Shown here: piece by piece, positions 1 to 6,776 of the stretch
Numbering within the stretch: position 1 is the stretch's first letter
Layout: every line of letters begins with the position of its first letter
From: an uncultured Micrococcales bacterium
GTDB lineage: Bacteria; Actinomycetota; Actinomycetes; Actinomycetales; Microbacteriaceae
Direction: 5' to 3'
DNA length: 7,775 bases
Assembly: GCA_903929105.1 (NCBI GenBank)
Contig: CAIYTL010000001.1
Location: 1-7,775, forward strand
Notes under the pieces: generated by a model
What the model was told of the DNA's origin: nothing
Seen by the model: the letters and a program-made list of their open reading frames with translations, nothing else
The model's database searches: none
Program-made: the position numbers and the translations under genes

Positions 1-2634
1 AGGGTGCACGGTCGCGGTCGCGCCCGCGAGATCATGCTCAACCTTTTGCGTCGGTCACACGAACTTCAGCTGAACGTTCCAATCGTTCCGACCACTGACT
101 ACATCAACACAATTGCGCCCGAAAACGAGCCCGAGTTTCCTGGTGACGAAACAGTAGAACGCACCTATCGCGCCTGGATGCGCTGGAACGCTGCCATGCT
201 AGTGCACCGAGCACAGCGCCCCGGCATCGGTGTCGGCGGTCACATCTCGACCTTTGCTTCGTCAGCTTCGCTTTATGAAGTCGGTTTCAACCACTTTTTC
301 AGAGGCCAAGACCACGCAACTGGCGGCGACCAGATCTTCATTCAAGGGCACGCGTCACCTGGCCCATATGCACGTGCCTTTCTAGAGGGTCGACTCTCGG
401 CTCAACAGCTTGACGGTTTTCGCCAAGAGAAATCACACGCCGGCGGCGGTCTTTCAAGTTATCCGCACCCTCGCCTCATGTCTGATTTCTGGCAGTTTCC
501 AACGGTTTCAATGGGTATCGGCCCAATCAACGCAATCTATCAAGCACAGTTCAACCGCTACCTGACTGGTCGCGGTTTGAAAGACACCGCTGCTGAACAA
601 CATGTCTGGGCTTTTCTGGGCGACGGCGAGCTAGACGAAGTTGAAAGCCGCGGAGCCCTGCAGCTAGCAGCCAATGACGGCCTCGACAATCTAACTTTCG
701 TGGTCAACTGTAACCTTCAGCGCCTTGATGGCCCTGTGCGCGGCAACGGCAAGATTATTCAAGAGCTTGAAAGCTTCTTCAGAGGCGCCGGCTGGAACGT
801 TATCAAAGTTGTTTGGGGGCGCGAATGGGATTCGCTGCTTGAGAACGACAAAGATGGCGCACTGGTTGACTTGATGAACGCGACTCCCGACGGTGATTAC
901 CAAACCTTCAAGACTGAAGACGGTGCGTTCGTTCGTGAGAACTTCTTTGGTCGCGACCCTCGAACCCTAAAACTAGTAGAGCACCTAAGTGATGACGAAG
1001 TATGGGGCCTGAAGCGCGGTGGACACGACTATCGCAAGGTTTATGCGGCCTATAAAGCAGCGATGGAACACAAGGGCCAGCCAACAGTCATTTTGGCCAA
1101 AACCATTAAGGGCTTCACCCTAGGCAAATCATTTGAAGGTCGCAACGCGACTCACCAAATGAAGAAAATGACCCTTGATAACCTCAAGGGTTTCAGAGAT
1201 GAATTGCGAATTCCTATCACTGACTCTCAGCTCGAAGAGAATCCGTATCAGCCACCTTATTTCCACCCGGGTCAAGATGCTCCCGAAATTCAATACATGC
1301 ACGAGCGTCGCCGCCAGCTCGGTGGTTACCTTCCAGAGCGTCGCAGCAAATACGTTGACTTCACGCTGCCCGAAGAAAAAACCTATGCCGTTGCTAAGGC
1401 CGGTTCGGGCAATCAAGAAGTAGCGACCACTATGGCCTTCGTTCGCCTGCTCAAGGATCTGCTTCGCGCACCTGACTTTGGACACCGCATTGTGCCGATC
1501 ATCCCTGATGAAGCGCGCACATTCGGCATGGACGCATTTTTTCCAACCGCGAAAATCTATAACCCCAACGGGCAAAACTATCTTTCAGTAGACCGAGAAC
1601 TTTTGCTGTCTTATAAAGAGAGCCCTGCAGGTCAGATTCTTCACACGGGTATCAACGAGGCCGGCTCAGTAGCTGCCTTCACCGCTTCTGCAACCAGCTA
1701 CGCCACTCAGGGTCAGGCAACGATTCCGTTCTATGTCTTCTATTCGATGTTCGGTTTTCAGCGCACCGCAGATGCGATTTGGGCTGCGGCAGACCAGTTG
1801 TCGCGTGGTTTCATGATCGGAGCCACGGCAGGCCGCACCACTCTAACCGGTGAGGGTCTGCAGCACGCCGATGGCCACTCGTTGCTCTTGGCAGCTACGA
1901 ACAATGCCGTGATCTCTTATGACCCAGCATTTTCTTATGAGATCGGCCACATCGTTCGCTCGGGTATCGAGCGCATGTATGGCGGAACGCACTCTGACCC
2001 TAACGTCATCTATTACATGACCGTCTATAACGAACCATATGTGCAACCCGCAGAACCAACCGATGTCGATGTCGATGGCATCATCAAGGGCCTTCACCGC
2101 ATCAGCCGCAATGAATCGCAAGGTCACAAGGCCCAGATTCTGGCTTCAGGCGTCGGTGTTAACTGGGCGCTTGAAGCGCAGCACTTGCTTCAAAATGATT
2201 GGGGTGTCTCGGCAGACGTCTGGTCGGTAACATCGTGGACCGAATTGCGCCGCGAAGCGCTTCTAAAAGACGAGCGAAAGTTCCTCTACCCGAACGAAGC
2301 CGTGGAACCTGCCTACATCACTAGCAAACTTGCTGATGCCCAAGGCCCAGTTCTTGGTGTGAGCGACTGGATGCACCAGGTTCAGGACCAGATTCGCAAG
2401 TGGGTTCCGGGTGACTACGCAACGCTAGGCGCAGACGGCTTCGGCTTCTCTGACACGCGCGCAGCCGCTCGTCGTGCTTTCAAAATTGACGGCCCATCAA
2501 TCGTTGTGCGCGTTCTTGAACAACTCGTTGCACAGGGCAAGATTGACGCGTCGATTCCGCAACTTGCCATCGATCGTTACCGCTTGCACGATGTGACCGC
2601 AGGAACATCGGGTAATACCGGCGGAGACGCCTAG
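1..2634 (+). CDS. aceE: Pyruvate dehydrogenase E1 component, homodimeric type (5'-partial)
   Basis: Cytoplasmic thiamine-diphosphate enzyme that decarboxylates pyruvate and passes the acetyl group to the lipoyl domain of E2, the first step to acetyl-CoA. The reading frame is open from base 1, so the true start lies upstream; the GTG at 4 is internal. About 877 residues are visible; family members have roughly 890-930, so only a short N-terminal piece is missing. Counting from the GTG at 4, the family hallmark RPGIGVGGHISTFASSA lies near residues 73-89. The thiamine-diphosphate motif starts GDGE at 206 and ends NCN at 235-237. GINEAG holds the cofactor-activating Glu at 552, and GEGLQHADGH holds an active-site His at 621. 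Both match E. coli Glu571 and His640 with a constant offset of 19. The stop is TAG, one base before fabD, so the genes are probably co-transcribed. No frameshift or missing key residue was seen. Confidence 0.97.
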   Translation, partial: RVHGRGRAREIMLNLLRRSHELQLNVPIVPTTDYINTIAPENEPEFPGDETVERTYRAWMRWNAAMLVHRAQRPGIGVGGHISTFASSASLYEVGFNHFFRGQDHATGGDQIFIQGHASPGPYARAFLEGRLSAQQLDGFRQEKSHAGGGLSSYPHPRLMSDFWQFPTVSMGIGPINAIYQAQFNRYLTGRGLKDTAAEQHVWAFLGDGELDEVESRGALQLAANDGLDNLTFVVNCNLQRLDGPVRGNGKIIQELESFFRGAGWNVIKVVWGREWDSLLENDKDGALVDLMNATPDGDYQTFKTEDGAFVRENFFGRDPRTLKLVEHLSDDEVWGLKRGGHDYRKVYAAYKAAMEHKGQPTVILAKTIKGFTLGKSFEGRNATHQMKKMTLDNLKGFRDELRIPITDSQLEENPYQPPYFHPGQDAPEIQYMHERRRQLGGYLPERRSKYVDFTLPEEKTYAVAKAGSGNQEVATTMAFVRLLKDLLRAPDFGHRIVPIIPDEARTFGMDAFFPTAKIYNPNGQNYLSVDRELLLSYKESPAGQILHTGINEAGSVAAFTASATSYATQGQATIPFYVFYSMFGFQRTADAIWAAADQLSRGFMIGATAGRTTLTGEGLQHADGHSLLLAATNNAVISYDPAFSYEIGHIVRSGIERMYGGTHSDPNVIYYMTVYNEPYVQPAEPTDVDVDGIIKGLHRISRNESQGHKAQILASGVGVNWALEAQHLLQNDWGVSADVWSVTSWTELRREALLKDERKFLYPNEAVEPAYITSKLADAQGPVLGVSDWMHQVQDQIRKWVPGDYATLGADGFGFSDTRAAARRAFKIDGPSIVVRVLEQLVAQGKIDASIPQLAIDRYRLHDVTAGTSGNTGGDA

Positions 2635-2635
2635 C

Positions 2636-3562
2636 ATGTTGGCGATTGTTTGCCCTGGCCAAGGCTCGCAAACACCGGGATTCTTCGTGCCGTGGCTTGA
2701 AGTGCCGGCCTTTCGCGAATCAATAGAGGCGCAGCAAAACGCTTCTGGATTGGCGCTAATTGAACATGGCACGGTGAGCGATGCTGACACCATTCGCGAC
2801 ACCGCTGTTGCACAACCGCTCATTGTTAGCGCCGGTGTTGCCTCGCTCGCGGCGCTTTTTGGCGACAACGGTTCAGCATCGAGTTCTGTTGCGGGGTTAG
2901 CAGGTCACTCGGTCGGAGAAATCACCGCGGCAGTTGCTGCAGGAATCTTCACTGCAGAGCAGGGCATTACTTTCGTTAAAGCCCGAAGTACTGCAATGGC
3001 CAAGGCCGCTGCGCTGCAGGCAACAGGAATGGCAGCAATTCTAGGCGGCGAACAGGCAGTAGTTGAATCTAAATTGGCCGATTTAGGTCTTGAACCGGCA
3101 AACTACAACGGAGGCGGCCAGATCGTCGCAGCTGGCACGGTTGAGGCGATTGCGGCTTTGCAGGCCGAAGGTCCGGCAGGTGCCAGAGTTATTCCGCTTC
3201 AAGTTGCGGGCGCTTTTCACACCAGGTTTATGCAACCTGCGGTGGCAGAGCTAGAGGCATATGCTAAGACCATAGAAATTTCAGACCCAAGACGATACAT
3301 CTGGTCAAATGCCGGCGGCAAGCTTGTCAAGAACGGCACAGATTTCGTCTCACTACTGGTCAAACAGGTGTCAAGCCCGGTTCGCTGGGATCTCACCATG
3401 GCAGCAATGGTTGAGGCTGGAATCACCGCCATCATCGAAGTATGCCCTGGCGGCACCCTCACAGGGTTAGCCAAACGTTCGATGCCGGGTGTCGAAACAC
3501 TTGCTCTGAAGTCACCAGACCAGCTCGATGCTGCACTTACACTTATCTCGAATCACAGCTAA
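2636..3562 (+). CDS. fabD: Malonyl-CoA:ACP transacylase
   Basis: Moves malonyl from CoA to acyl carrier protein, supplying the extender unit for type II fatty acid synthesis in the cytoplasm. The protein has 308 residues, the usual length for FabD. The N-terminal PGQGSQ motif is at residues 7-12. The nucleophile elbow GHSVGE puts the catalytic Ser at 92, Arg117 is the carboxylate-binding arginine, and GAFHT puts the catalytic His at 195. A C-terminal PGGTLTGLAKR segment is typical of the family. The ATG start is one base after the aceE stop. A GGAG at 2623-2626, inside the last aceE codons, is 9 bases upstream and can serve as ribosome binding site, so translation is probably coupled to aceE. 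It is followed 15 bases later by fabH. A stand-alone transacylase is clear from the length; nothing suggests a polyketide module. Confidence 0.97.
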   Translation: MLAIVCPGQGSQTPGFFVPWLEVPAFRESIEAQQNASGLALIEHGTVSDADTIRDTAVAQPLIVSAGVASLAALFGDNGSASSSVAGLAGHSVGEITAAVAAGIFTAEQGITFVKARSTAMAKAAALQATGMAAILGGEQAVVESKLADLGLEPANYNGGGQIVAAGTVEAIAALQAEGPAGARVIPLQVAGAFHTRFMQPAVAELEAYAKTIEISDPRRYIWSNAGGKLVKNGTDFVSLLVKQVSSPVRWDLTMAAMVEAGITAIIEVCPGGTLTGLAKRSMPGVETLALKSPDQLDAALTLISNHS

Positions 3563-3577
3563 GCGAACCGAGGCCCA

Positions 3578-4582
3578 ATGTCACACCCAACACTGAACCA
3601 GTACACAGCCGTGAAATTCTCACGAATTTATGGCCTAGGCGCCGCTCGCGGCGACCTGATCGTGACAAACGACGACGTAGCTGGGCCGATTGACTCAAGT
3701 GACGAATGGATTCGCCAGCGCACCGGAATCATTGAGCGACGCAGGGCAAGCGCCGACCTGAGTTTGATGGACATGGCTGTAGATGCCTCAAACCAAGCGA
3801 TTGCCGCCGCTGGCATCGACCCTTCCGAAATAGGCGCGGTGCTTTTTAGCACTATTACCCACCCTCACCAAACACCTTCTGCTGCTGCTCTGCTCGCAGA
3901 CAAAATTGGTGCTAACCCAGCGCCTGCATTCGATATTTCGGCCGCCTGCGCTGGATACTGCTATGGCATCGCTCAAGCTGATGCGTTGGTTCGATCTGGC
4001 ATGGCCAAATATGTTTTGGTTGTTGGTGGCGAAAAGTTGAGCGACTTTATTGACCCAACAGATCGCACAATCTCGTTCTTGTTAGGCGACGGGGCTGGGG
4101 CGGCAATCGTTGGGCCGAGCGACACACCAGGAATTTCGCCAACTGTTTGGGGCAGCGACGGTTCTCACTGGAGCGCCGTGGGAATGAGTGCGTCGCTGCT
4201 AGAGCTTCGCGACGGCACAACAACCTGGCCAACCTTGCGACAAGAAGGTCAAACCGTATTTCGCTGGGCGGTATGGGAGATGGCAAAAGTTGCAAAGCAA
4301 GCATTAGAGGCAGCCGGCATCGAAGCAAGTGATCTCGACGCTTTGGTAACTCACCAAGCAAACATGCGCATCATTGACGAGCTTGCAAAACAACTCAAGT
4401 TGCCTGAGAGTGTTGTTGTGGCTAGAGACATCGTTCATACCGGCAATACGTCAGCAGCTAGCGTTCCGCTGGCCATGCACGCGCTTCTAGCCTCGGGCGA
4501 AGTGAAATCTGGCGGTTTGGCGCTTCAAATTGGTTTCGGCGCAGGCCTCGCCTTCGGGGCACAAGTCGTGGTTATGCCTTAA
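3578..4582 (+). CDS. fabH: Beta-ketoacyl-ACP synthase III (initiating condensing enzyme)
   Basis: Condenses an acyl-CoA primer with malonyl-ACP to start each fatty acid chain. In actinobacteria the primers are often branched short-chain acyl-CoAs, but substrate choice cannot be read from the sequence. The protein has 334 residues, slightly longer than E. coli FabH because of an N-terminal extension of about 12 residues. The Cys-His-Asn triad is complete: Cys124 in DISAACAGY, His259 in VTHQANMR and Asn290 in HTGNTSAAS. The early SSDEWIRQRTGI segment (about residues 40-51) and the GDGAGA loop (170-175) are family hallmarks. The ATG start is preceded by GAGG at 3570-3573 with a short 4-base spacing, a weak ribosome binding site. 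It lies 15 bases after fabD and 38 bases before acpP in the same direction. His and Asn in these motifs separate it from chalcone- or HMG-CoA-synthase-like relatives. Confidence 0.96.
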   Translation: MSHPTLNQYTAVKFSRIYGLGAARGDLIVTNDDVAGPIDSSDEWIRQRTGIIERRRASADLSLMDMAVDASNQAIAAAGIDPSEIGAVLFSTITHPHQTPSAAALLADKIGANPAPAFDISAACAGYCYGIAQADALVRSGMAKYVLVVGGEKLSDFIDPTDRTISFLLGDGAGAAIVGPSDTPGISPTVWGSDGSHWSAVGMSASLLELRDGTTTWPTLRQEGQTVFRWAVWEMAKVAKQALEAAGIEASDLDALVTHQANMRIIDELAKQLKLPESVVVARDIVHTGNTSAASVPLAMHALLASGEVKSGGLALQIGFGAGLAFGAQVVVMP

Positions 4583-4608
4583 ACTAGTCAAGATTCAAAT
4601 ACAAACAA

Positions 4609-4614
4609 AAGGAG
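4609..4614 (+). promoter_or_regulatory. Strong ribosome binding site of acpP
   Basis: AAGGAG lies 6 bases before the acpP ATG, within an A-rich leader (4586-4620) that should be little structured. It is the best Shine-Dalgarno match in the fab block; fabD, fabH and fabF have weaker or poorly spaced ones. This fits the high level of acyl carrier protein that cells need. Confidence 0.85.
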
Positions 4615-4620
4615 ACAAAA

Positions 4621-4869
4621 ATGCCACTTTCACAGAGTGAAGTTCTAGCTGGCCTAGCCGAAATTGTTAACGACGAGACTGGCATCTCAGCAGATGCTGT
4701 TGCCCTAGAGAAGTCATTTGTTGACGACCTAGACATCGACTCAATCTCGATGATGACCATCGTTGTAAACGCTGAAGACAAATTCGGTGTAAAGATTCCA
4801 GACGAAGAAGTTAAGAACCTAATCACCGTTGGTGACGCAGTTAACTTCATCGTAGGCGCACAGGGCTAA
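4621..4869 (+). CDS. acpP: Acyl carrier protein
   Basis: Small acidic carrier that holds growing acyl chains on a 4'-phosphopantetheine arm and presents them to FabD, FabH, FabF and the reductases. It has 82 residues, normal for the family. The attachment site is Ser41 in DLDIDSISM. Ile follows the serine instead of the Leu of E. coli ACP, a form I recall from Microbacteriaceae. The acidic helix II that partner enzymes bind follows the serine, and the end KIPDEEVKNLITVGDAV (about residues 58-74) matches helix III and the loop before helix IV. Five of six leucines use CTA. The start is fixed by a near-consensus ribosome binding site. It sits between fabH and fabF, which supports a role in primary fatty acid synthesis rather than a secondary-metabolite pathway. 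Confidence 0.96.
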   Translation: MPLSQSEVLAGLAEIVNDETGISADAVALEKSFVDDLDIDSISMMTIVVNAEDKFGVKIPDEEVKNLITVGDAVNFIVGAQG

Positions 4870-4874
4870 ATACC

Positions 4875-6116
4875 TTGAGTCGCAAAATCGTCGTTACAGG
4901 CATAGGGGCTACCACGCCACTAGGTGGCGACGCTCAATCTACCTGGCGAGCCCTGCTCGCCGGTGAATCTGGCATTTCAACGCTAGAGCAGCCGTGGATT
5001 GAGAAATACGAGGTTCCCGTCACGTTTGCTGGCCAGGCTAAAGTTGCTGCCAATCAAATTTTGACACCTCAAGAAGCGAAGCGTCTCGATCCATCGAGCC
5101 AATTCGCACTAATTGCTGCTCGCGAAGCTTGGGCCGACGCTGGCAAGCCAGACGTCGCACCCGAGCGTCTCGCGGTGGAATTTGCGACCGGAATCGGAGG
5201 CGTGTGGACTCTGCTCGACGCTTTCGAAACGTTGCAGGAGCGTGGCCCTCGCCGCGTGCTTCCAATGACTGTTCCGATGCTGATGCCTAACGGCCCAGCT
5301 GCTGCGGTGGGCATGGACATCGCTGCTCGTGGCGGAGTTCGAACCGCAGTTTCGGCATGTGCCTCAAGCACCGAAGCGGTCGCCAATGCTCTTGATCGAC
5401 TATTGAGCGGCGCCGTTGATGTTGTAGTGGCAGGCGGTTGTGAGGCAGCAATCCATCCGCTACCAATTTCTGCCTTTGCGGCAATGCACGCGCTTTCAAA
5501 AAAGAATGACTCACCTGCCACAGCTTCAAGACCATATGACGTAAACCGTGATGGCTTTGTCATGGGTGAAGGTGGCGCTGCCTTGGTTCTAGAAACCGAG
5601 GAGCACGCTTTGGCTCGTGGTGCAAAGATTTATGCCGAACTAGCAGGTGGTGCTGTTACCTCAGACGCCCACCACATCACCGCCCCAGACCCTGAAGGTA
5701 CGGGCGCTGCACGTGCGGTAATTGCAGCTCTTAAGCAGGCAGACGCATCTATTCAAGAAGTTGTTCACATCAACGCTCACGCCACCAGCACCCCGGTTGG
5801 CGACATCGCAGAATATGTTGCACTAAAGCGCGTGTTCGGCGAGCATCTTGAAAACATCGTTGTTTCAGCCACTAAATCATCGACCGGCCACCTTCTCGGC
5901 GGCGCCGGCGCTGTTGAGGCTATTTTCACTGTTCTTGCTTTGAAAGAGCGCGTTGCTCCCCCAACGTTGAACCTCGATGACCAAGATCCAGCTATTCCGC
6001 TAGACGTAGCCACCTCTCCTCGCAAGCTACCAGACGGCCCAATTCTTGCCATCAGCAACTCTTTCGGCTTTGGCGGTCACAACGCGGTAGTTGTTTTCAG
6101 AAGCTACGAAGGTTAA
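4875..6116 (+). CDS. fabF: Beta-ketoacyl-ACP synthase II (elongating condensing enzyme)
   Basis: Extends acyl-ACP by two carbons per round using malonyl-ACP. The protein has 413 residues, as expected for KAS II. The active site is complete: Cys162 in AVSACASSTEA, His302 in INAHATSTPVGD, Lys334 in SATKSSTGH, and His339 in the same motif. The gating loop NSFGFGGHN is at residues 395-403. The start is TTG, 5 bases after the acpP stop. It gives an N terminus (SRKIVVTGIGATTPLG) that aligns with the family without missing or extra residues, so I prefer it over later starts. The only Shine-Dalgarno resemblance is an AGGG near 4862-4865, so initiation is probably modest or coupled to acpP. The TAA stop overlaps the stop of the opposing DUF3145 gene. 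FabB-like activity cannot be excluded by sequence alone, but KAS II is the usual actinobacterial assignment. Confidence 0.95.
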   Translation: MSRKIVVTGIGATTPLGGDAQSTWRALLAGESGISTLEQPWIEKYEVPVTFAGQAKVAANQILTPQEAKRLDPSSQFALIAAREAWADAGKPDVAPERLAVEFATGIGGVWTLLDAFETLQERGPRRVLPMTVPMLMPNGPAAAVGMDIAARGGVRTAVSACASSTEAVANALDRLLSGAVDVVVAGGCEAAIHPLPISAFAAMHALSKKNDSPATASRPYDVNRDGFVMGEGGAALVLETEEHALARGAKIYAELAGGAVTSDAHHITAPDPEGTGAARAVIAALKQADASIQEVVHINAHATSTPVGDIAEYVALKRVFGEHLENIVVSATKSSTGHLLGGAGAVEAIFTVLALKERVAPPTLNLDDQDPAIPLDVATSPRKLPDGPILAISNSFGFGGHNAVVVFRSYEG

Positions 6117-6138
6117 CTAGCCCATTCGGTTAGGTAAC
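6112..6138 (+). terminator. Imperfect hairpin at the end of fabF, possible transcription terminator
   Basis: In the plus-strand transcript bases 6112-6122 can pair with 6128-6138 around a 5-base loop (6123-6127). The 11-position stem has one A-G mismatch and one G-U wobble. It begins at the fabF stop codon and also covers the last codons of the opposing gene. No run of U follows directly; a 4-base stem (6140-6143 with 6149-6152) and then TTTT at 6155-6158 come slightly later. It is a plausible end for the fab transcript, but it is not a classic intrinsic terminator. In the minus-strand transcript the wobble becomes a mismatch, so the fold is weaker there. Confidence 0.35.
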
Positions 6139-6655
6139 GAGCGTCAAGCGCTGCTTTTCGCAACGGCTCTAACTGTGCGTCCCATTCCAAGCCCATCAGC
6201 TGTGCTAATCGTTGCCTAAGTAGTTGCGAGTTTAGAGCCTCTGCACCATTGATAGCTGCCAGAAGCAGGTTCTCACCAAACACCTGGTTTCCAGCTTGAT
6301 CGAGTTGGCTATGAAACATTCCAAGAGTCGGTGTGAAACAGAATCGCTGGCCAAGATCTTGCAGCGTTGGCGGTTGGGCAACCTCAAACCACAAAGTCTG
6401 AACACTGGCAAGCGCACTGGCTATTTCGTTGATCGAATGCGATTCAACATCGAATTGAAATTCACCCGCCACCAGCTGATCGTTGCATGCCACATCACCT
6501 AAGGTGTGAAGAAGATGACCCGGTAGTGGAACCCATGGTGCTGAGATTGAGCAGCCGGCGAGGCCTCTGAGCAACAGCTCAAGGCGCGGCAAATGAACCT
6601 TCGCAATTGCGTGAATTGAAATCACGCCCGGTTGCAAAACTGGCAAGTCAGACAT
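6113..6655 (-). CDS. DUF3145 family protein, function unknown
   Basis: A 180-residue soluble protein without signal peptide or membrane segment. I recognise DUF3145, an actinobacterial family, from several blocks: the N-terminal VISIHAIAKVHLPRLELLL (residues 11-29); TLWFEVAQ at about 87-94; RFCFTPTLGMFHSQLDQAGN at about 104-123; and the C-terminal LEWDAQLEPLRKAAL at about 156-170. No catalytic motif is evident and no function is claimed. The start is the ATG at 6653-6655, because GGAGG (6662-6666) lies 6 bases upstream of it. The in-frame GTG at 6671-6673 would put that site inside the coding region. The gene converges on fabF with a 4-base overlap of the two stop codons (6113-6116). I recall DUF3145 genes beside fab clusters in other actinobacteria, so a link with fatty acid synthesis is reasonable but unproven. 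Its own promoter appears at 6716-6744. Confidence 0.85.
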   Translation of the reverse strand: MSDLPVLQPGVISIHAIAKVHLPRLELLLRGLAGCSISAPWVPLPGHLLHTLGDVACNDQLVAGEFQFDVESHSINEIASALASVQTLWFEVAQPPTLQDLGQRFCFTPTLGMFHSQLDQAGNQVFGENLLLAAINGAEALNSQLLRQRLAQLMGLEWDAQLEPLRKAALDARYLTEWAS

Positions 6656-6661
6656 TCTAAA

Positions 6662-6666
6662 CCTCC
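6662..6666 (-). promoter_or_regulatory. Ribosome binding site deciding the DUF3145 start
   Basis: On the minus strand GGAGG is followed after 6 bases by ATG (6655-6653). Strength and spacing are near ideal. This makes the ATG the likely start rather than the GTG at 6673, which lies upstream of the site in the same frame. Confidence 0.8.
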
Positions 6667-6675
6667 GAGTCACTA

Positions 6676-6695
6676 AAACGTCTTCCCCTACGTTT
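6676..6695. repeat. Inverted repeat AAACGT-N8-ACGTTT in the DUF3145 leader
   Basis: Two perfect 6-base arms (6676-6681 and 6690-6695) flank an 8-base spacer. They lie between the predicted DUF3145 promoter and its ribosome binding site, about +15 to +34 of the predicted transcript. The dyad could be a protein binding site on DNA or a hairpin in the mRNA with a purine-rich loop (AGGGGAAG). The sequence does not decide between them, and a chance occurrence is possible. Confidence 0.5.
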
Positions 6696-6715
6696 CAACC
6701 GGTGGCTAGGTAATC

Positions 6716-6744
6716 AATTTAGGCACTAGCCTGCGAGCAGTCAA
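6716..6744 (-). promoter_or_regulatory. Sigma70-type promoter for the DUF3145 gene
   Basis: Read on the minus strand, TTGACT (6744-6739) and TAAATT (6721-6716) are separated by exactly 17 bases. That is 5 of 6 and 4 of 6 matches to the housekeeping consensus at the best spacing. Transcription would start near 6709, giving a leader of about 54 bases before the ATG at 6655. The -35 box lies just upstream of the divergent tdk gene, so the two genes probably share this control region. Confidence 0.55.
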
Positions 6745-6763
6745 GTGAATCTTTGATGTCGAA

Positions 6764-6769
6764 TAACAT
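6764..6769 (+). promoter_or_regulatory. Possible -10 box for leaderless tdk transcription
   Basis: TAACAT matches the TAnnnT core of actinobacterial -10 boxes and ends 7 bases before the GTG at 6777, so transcription would start at or next to that codon. No good -35 box is visible at 17-18 bases. Absence of a Shine-Dalgarno sequence before any of the tdk start candidates supports the idea indirectly. Confidence 0.3.
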
Positions 6770-6776
6770 TGTTGAT

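Noticed and set aside
4..6. GTG at 4 as the aceE start
   Set aside because: The frame is open to base 1, and known E1 proteins have further residues upstream, so this codon is internal to a gene cut by the window edge.
1129..1575. Minus-strand open frame of 148 codons inside aceE
   Set aside because: It lies wholly opposite conserved aceE sequence and its translation resembles no family.
2497..2868. Minus-strand open frame across the aceE-fabD junction
   Set aside because: It covers conserved coding sequence of two genes on the other strand, has no ribosome binding site that I can see and no recognisable domain.
4580..4585. TAAACT as a -10 box for a separate acpP promoter
   Set aside because: No -35 box or extended -10 element accompanies it, and it partly consists of the fabH stop codon, so it is likely chance.
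5069..5563. Minus-strand open frame of 164 codons opposite fabF
   Set aside because: It is opposite the FabF active-site region and has an Ala/Ser/Pro-rich composition typical of antisense frames.
6296..6502. Plus-strand frame opposite the DUF3145 gene
   Set aside because: The minus-strand frame has a family match, promoter and ribosome binding site; the plus frame has none.
6753..6755. TTG at 6753 as tdk start
   Set aside because: It is followed at once by ATG, has no ribosome binding site, and lengthens the protein beyond the E. coli Tdk N terminus.
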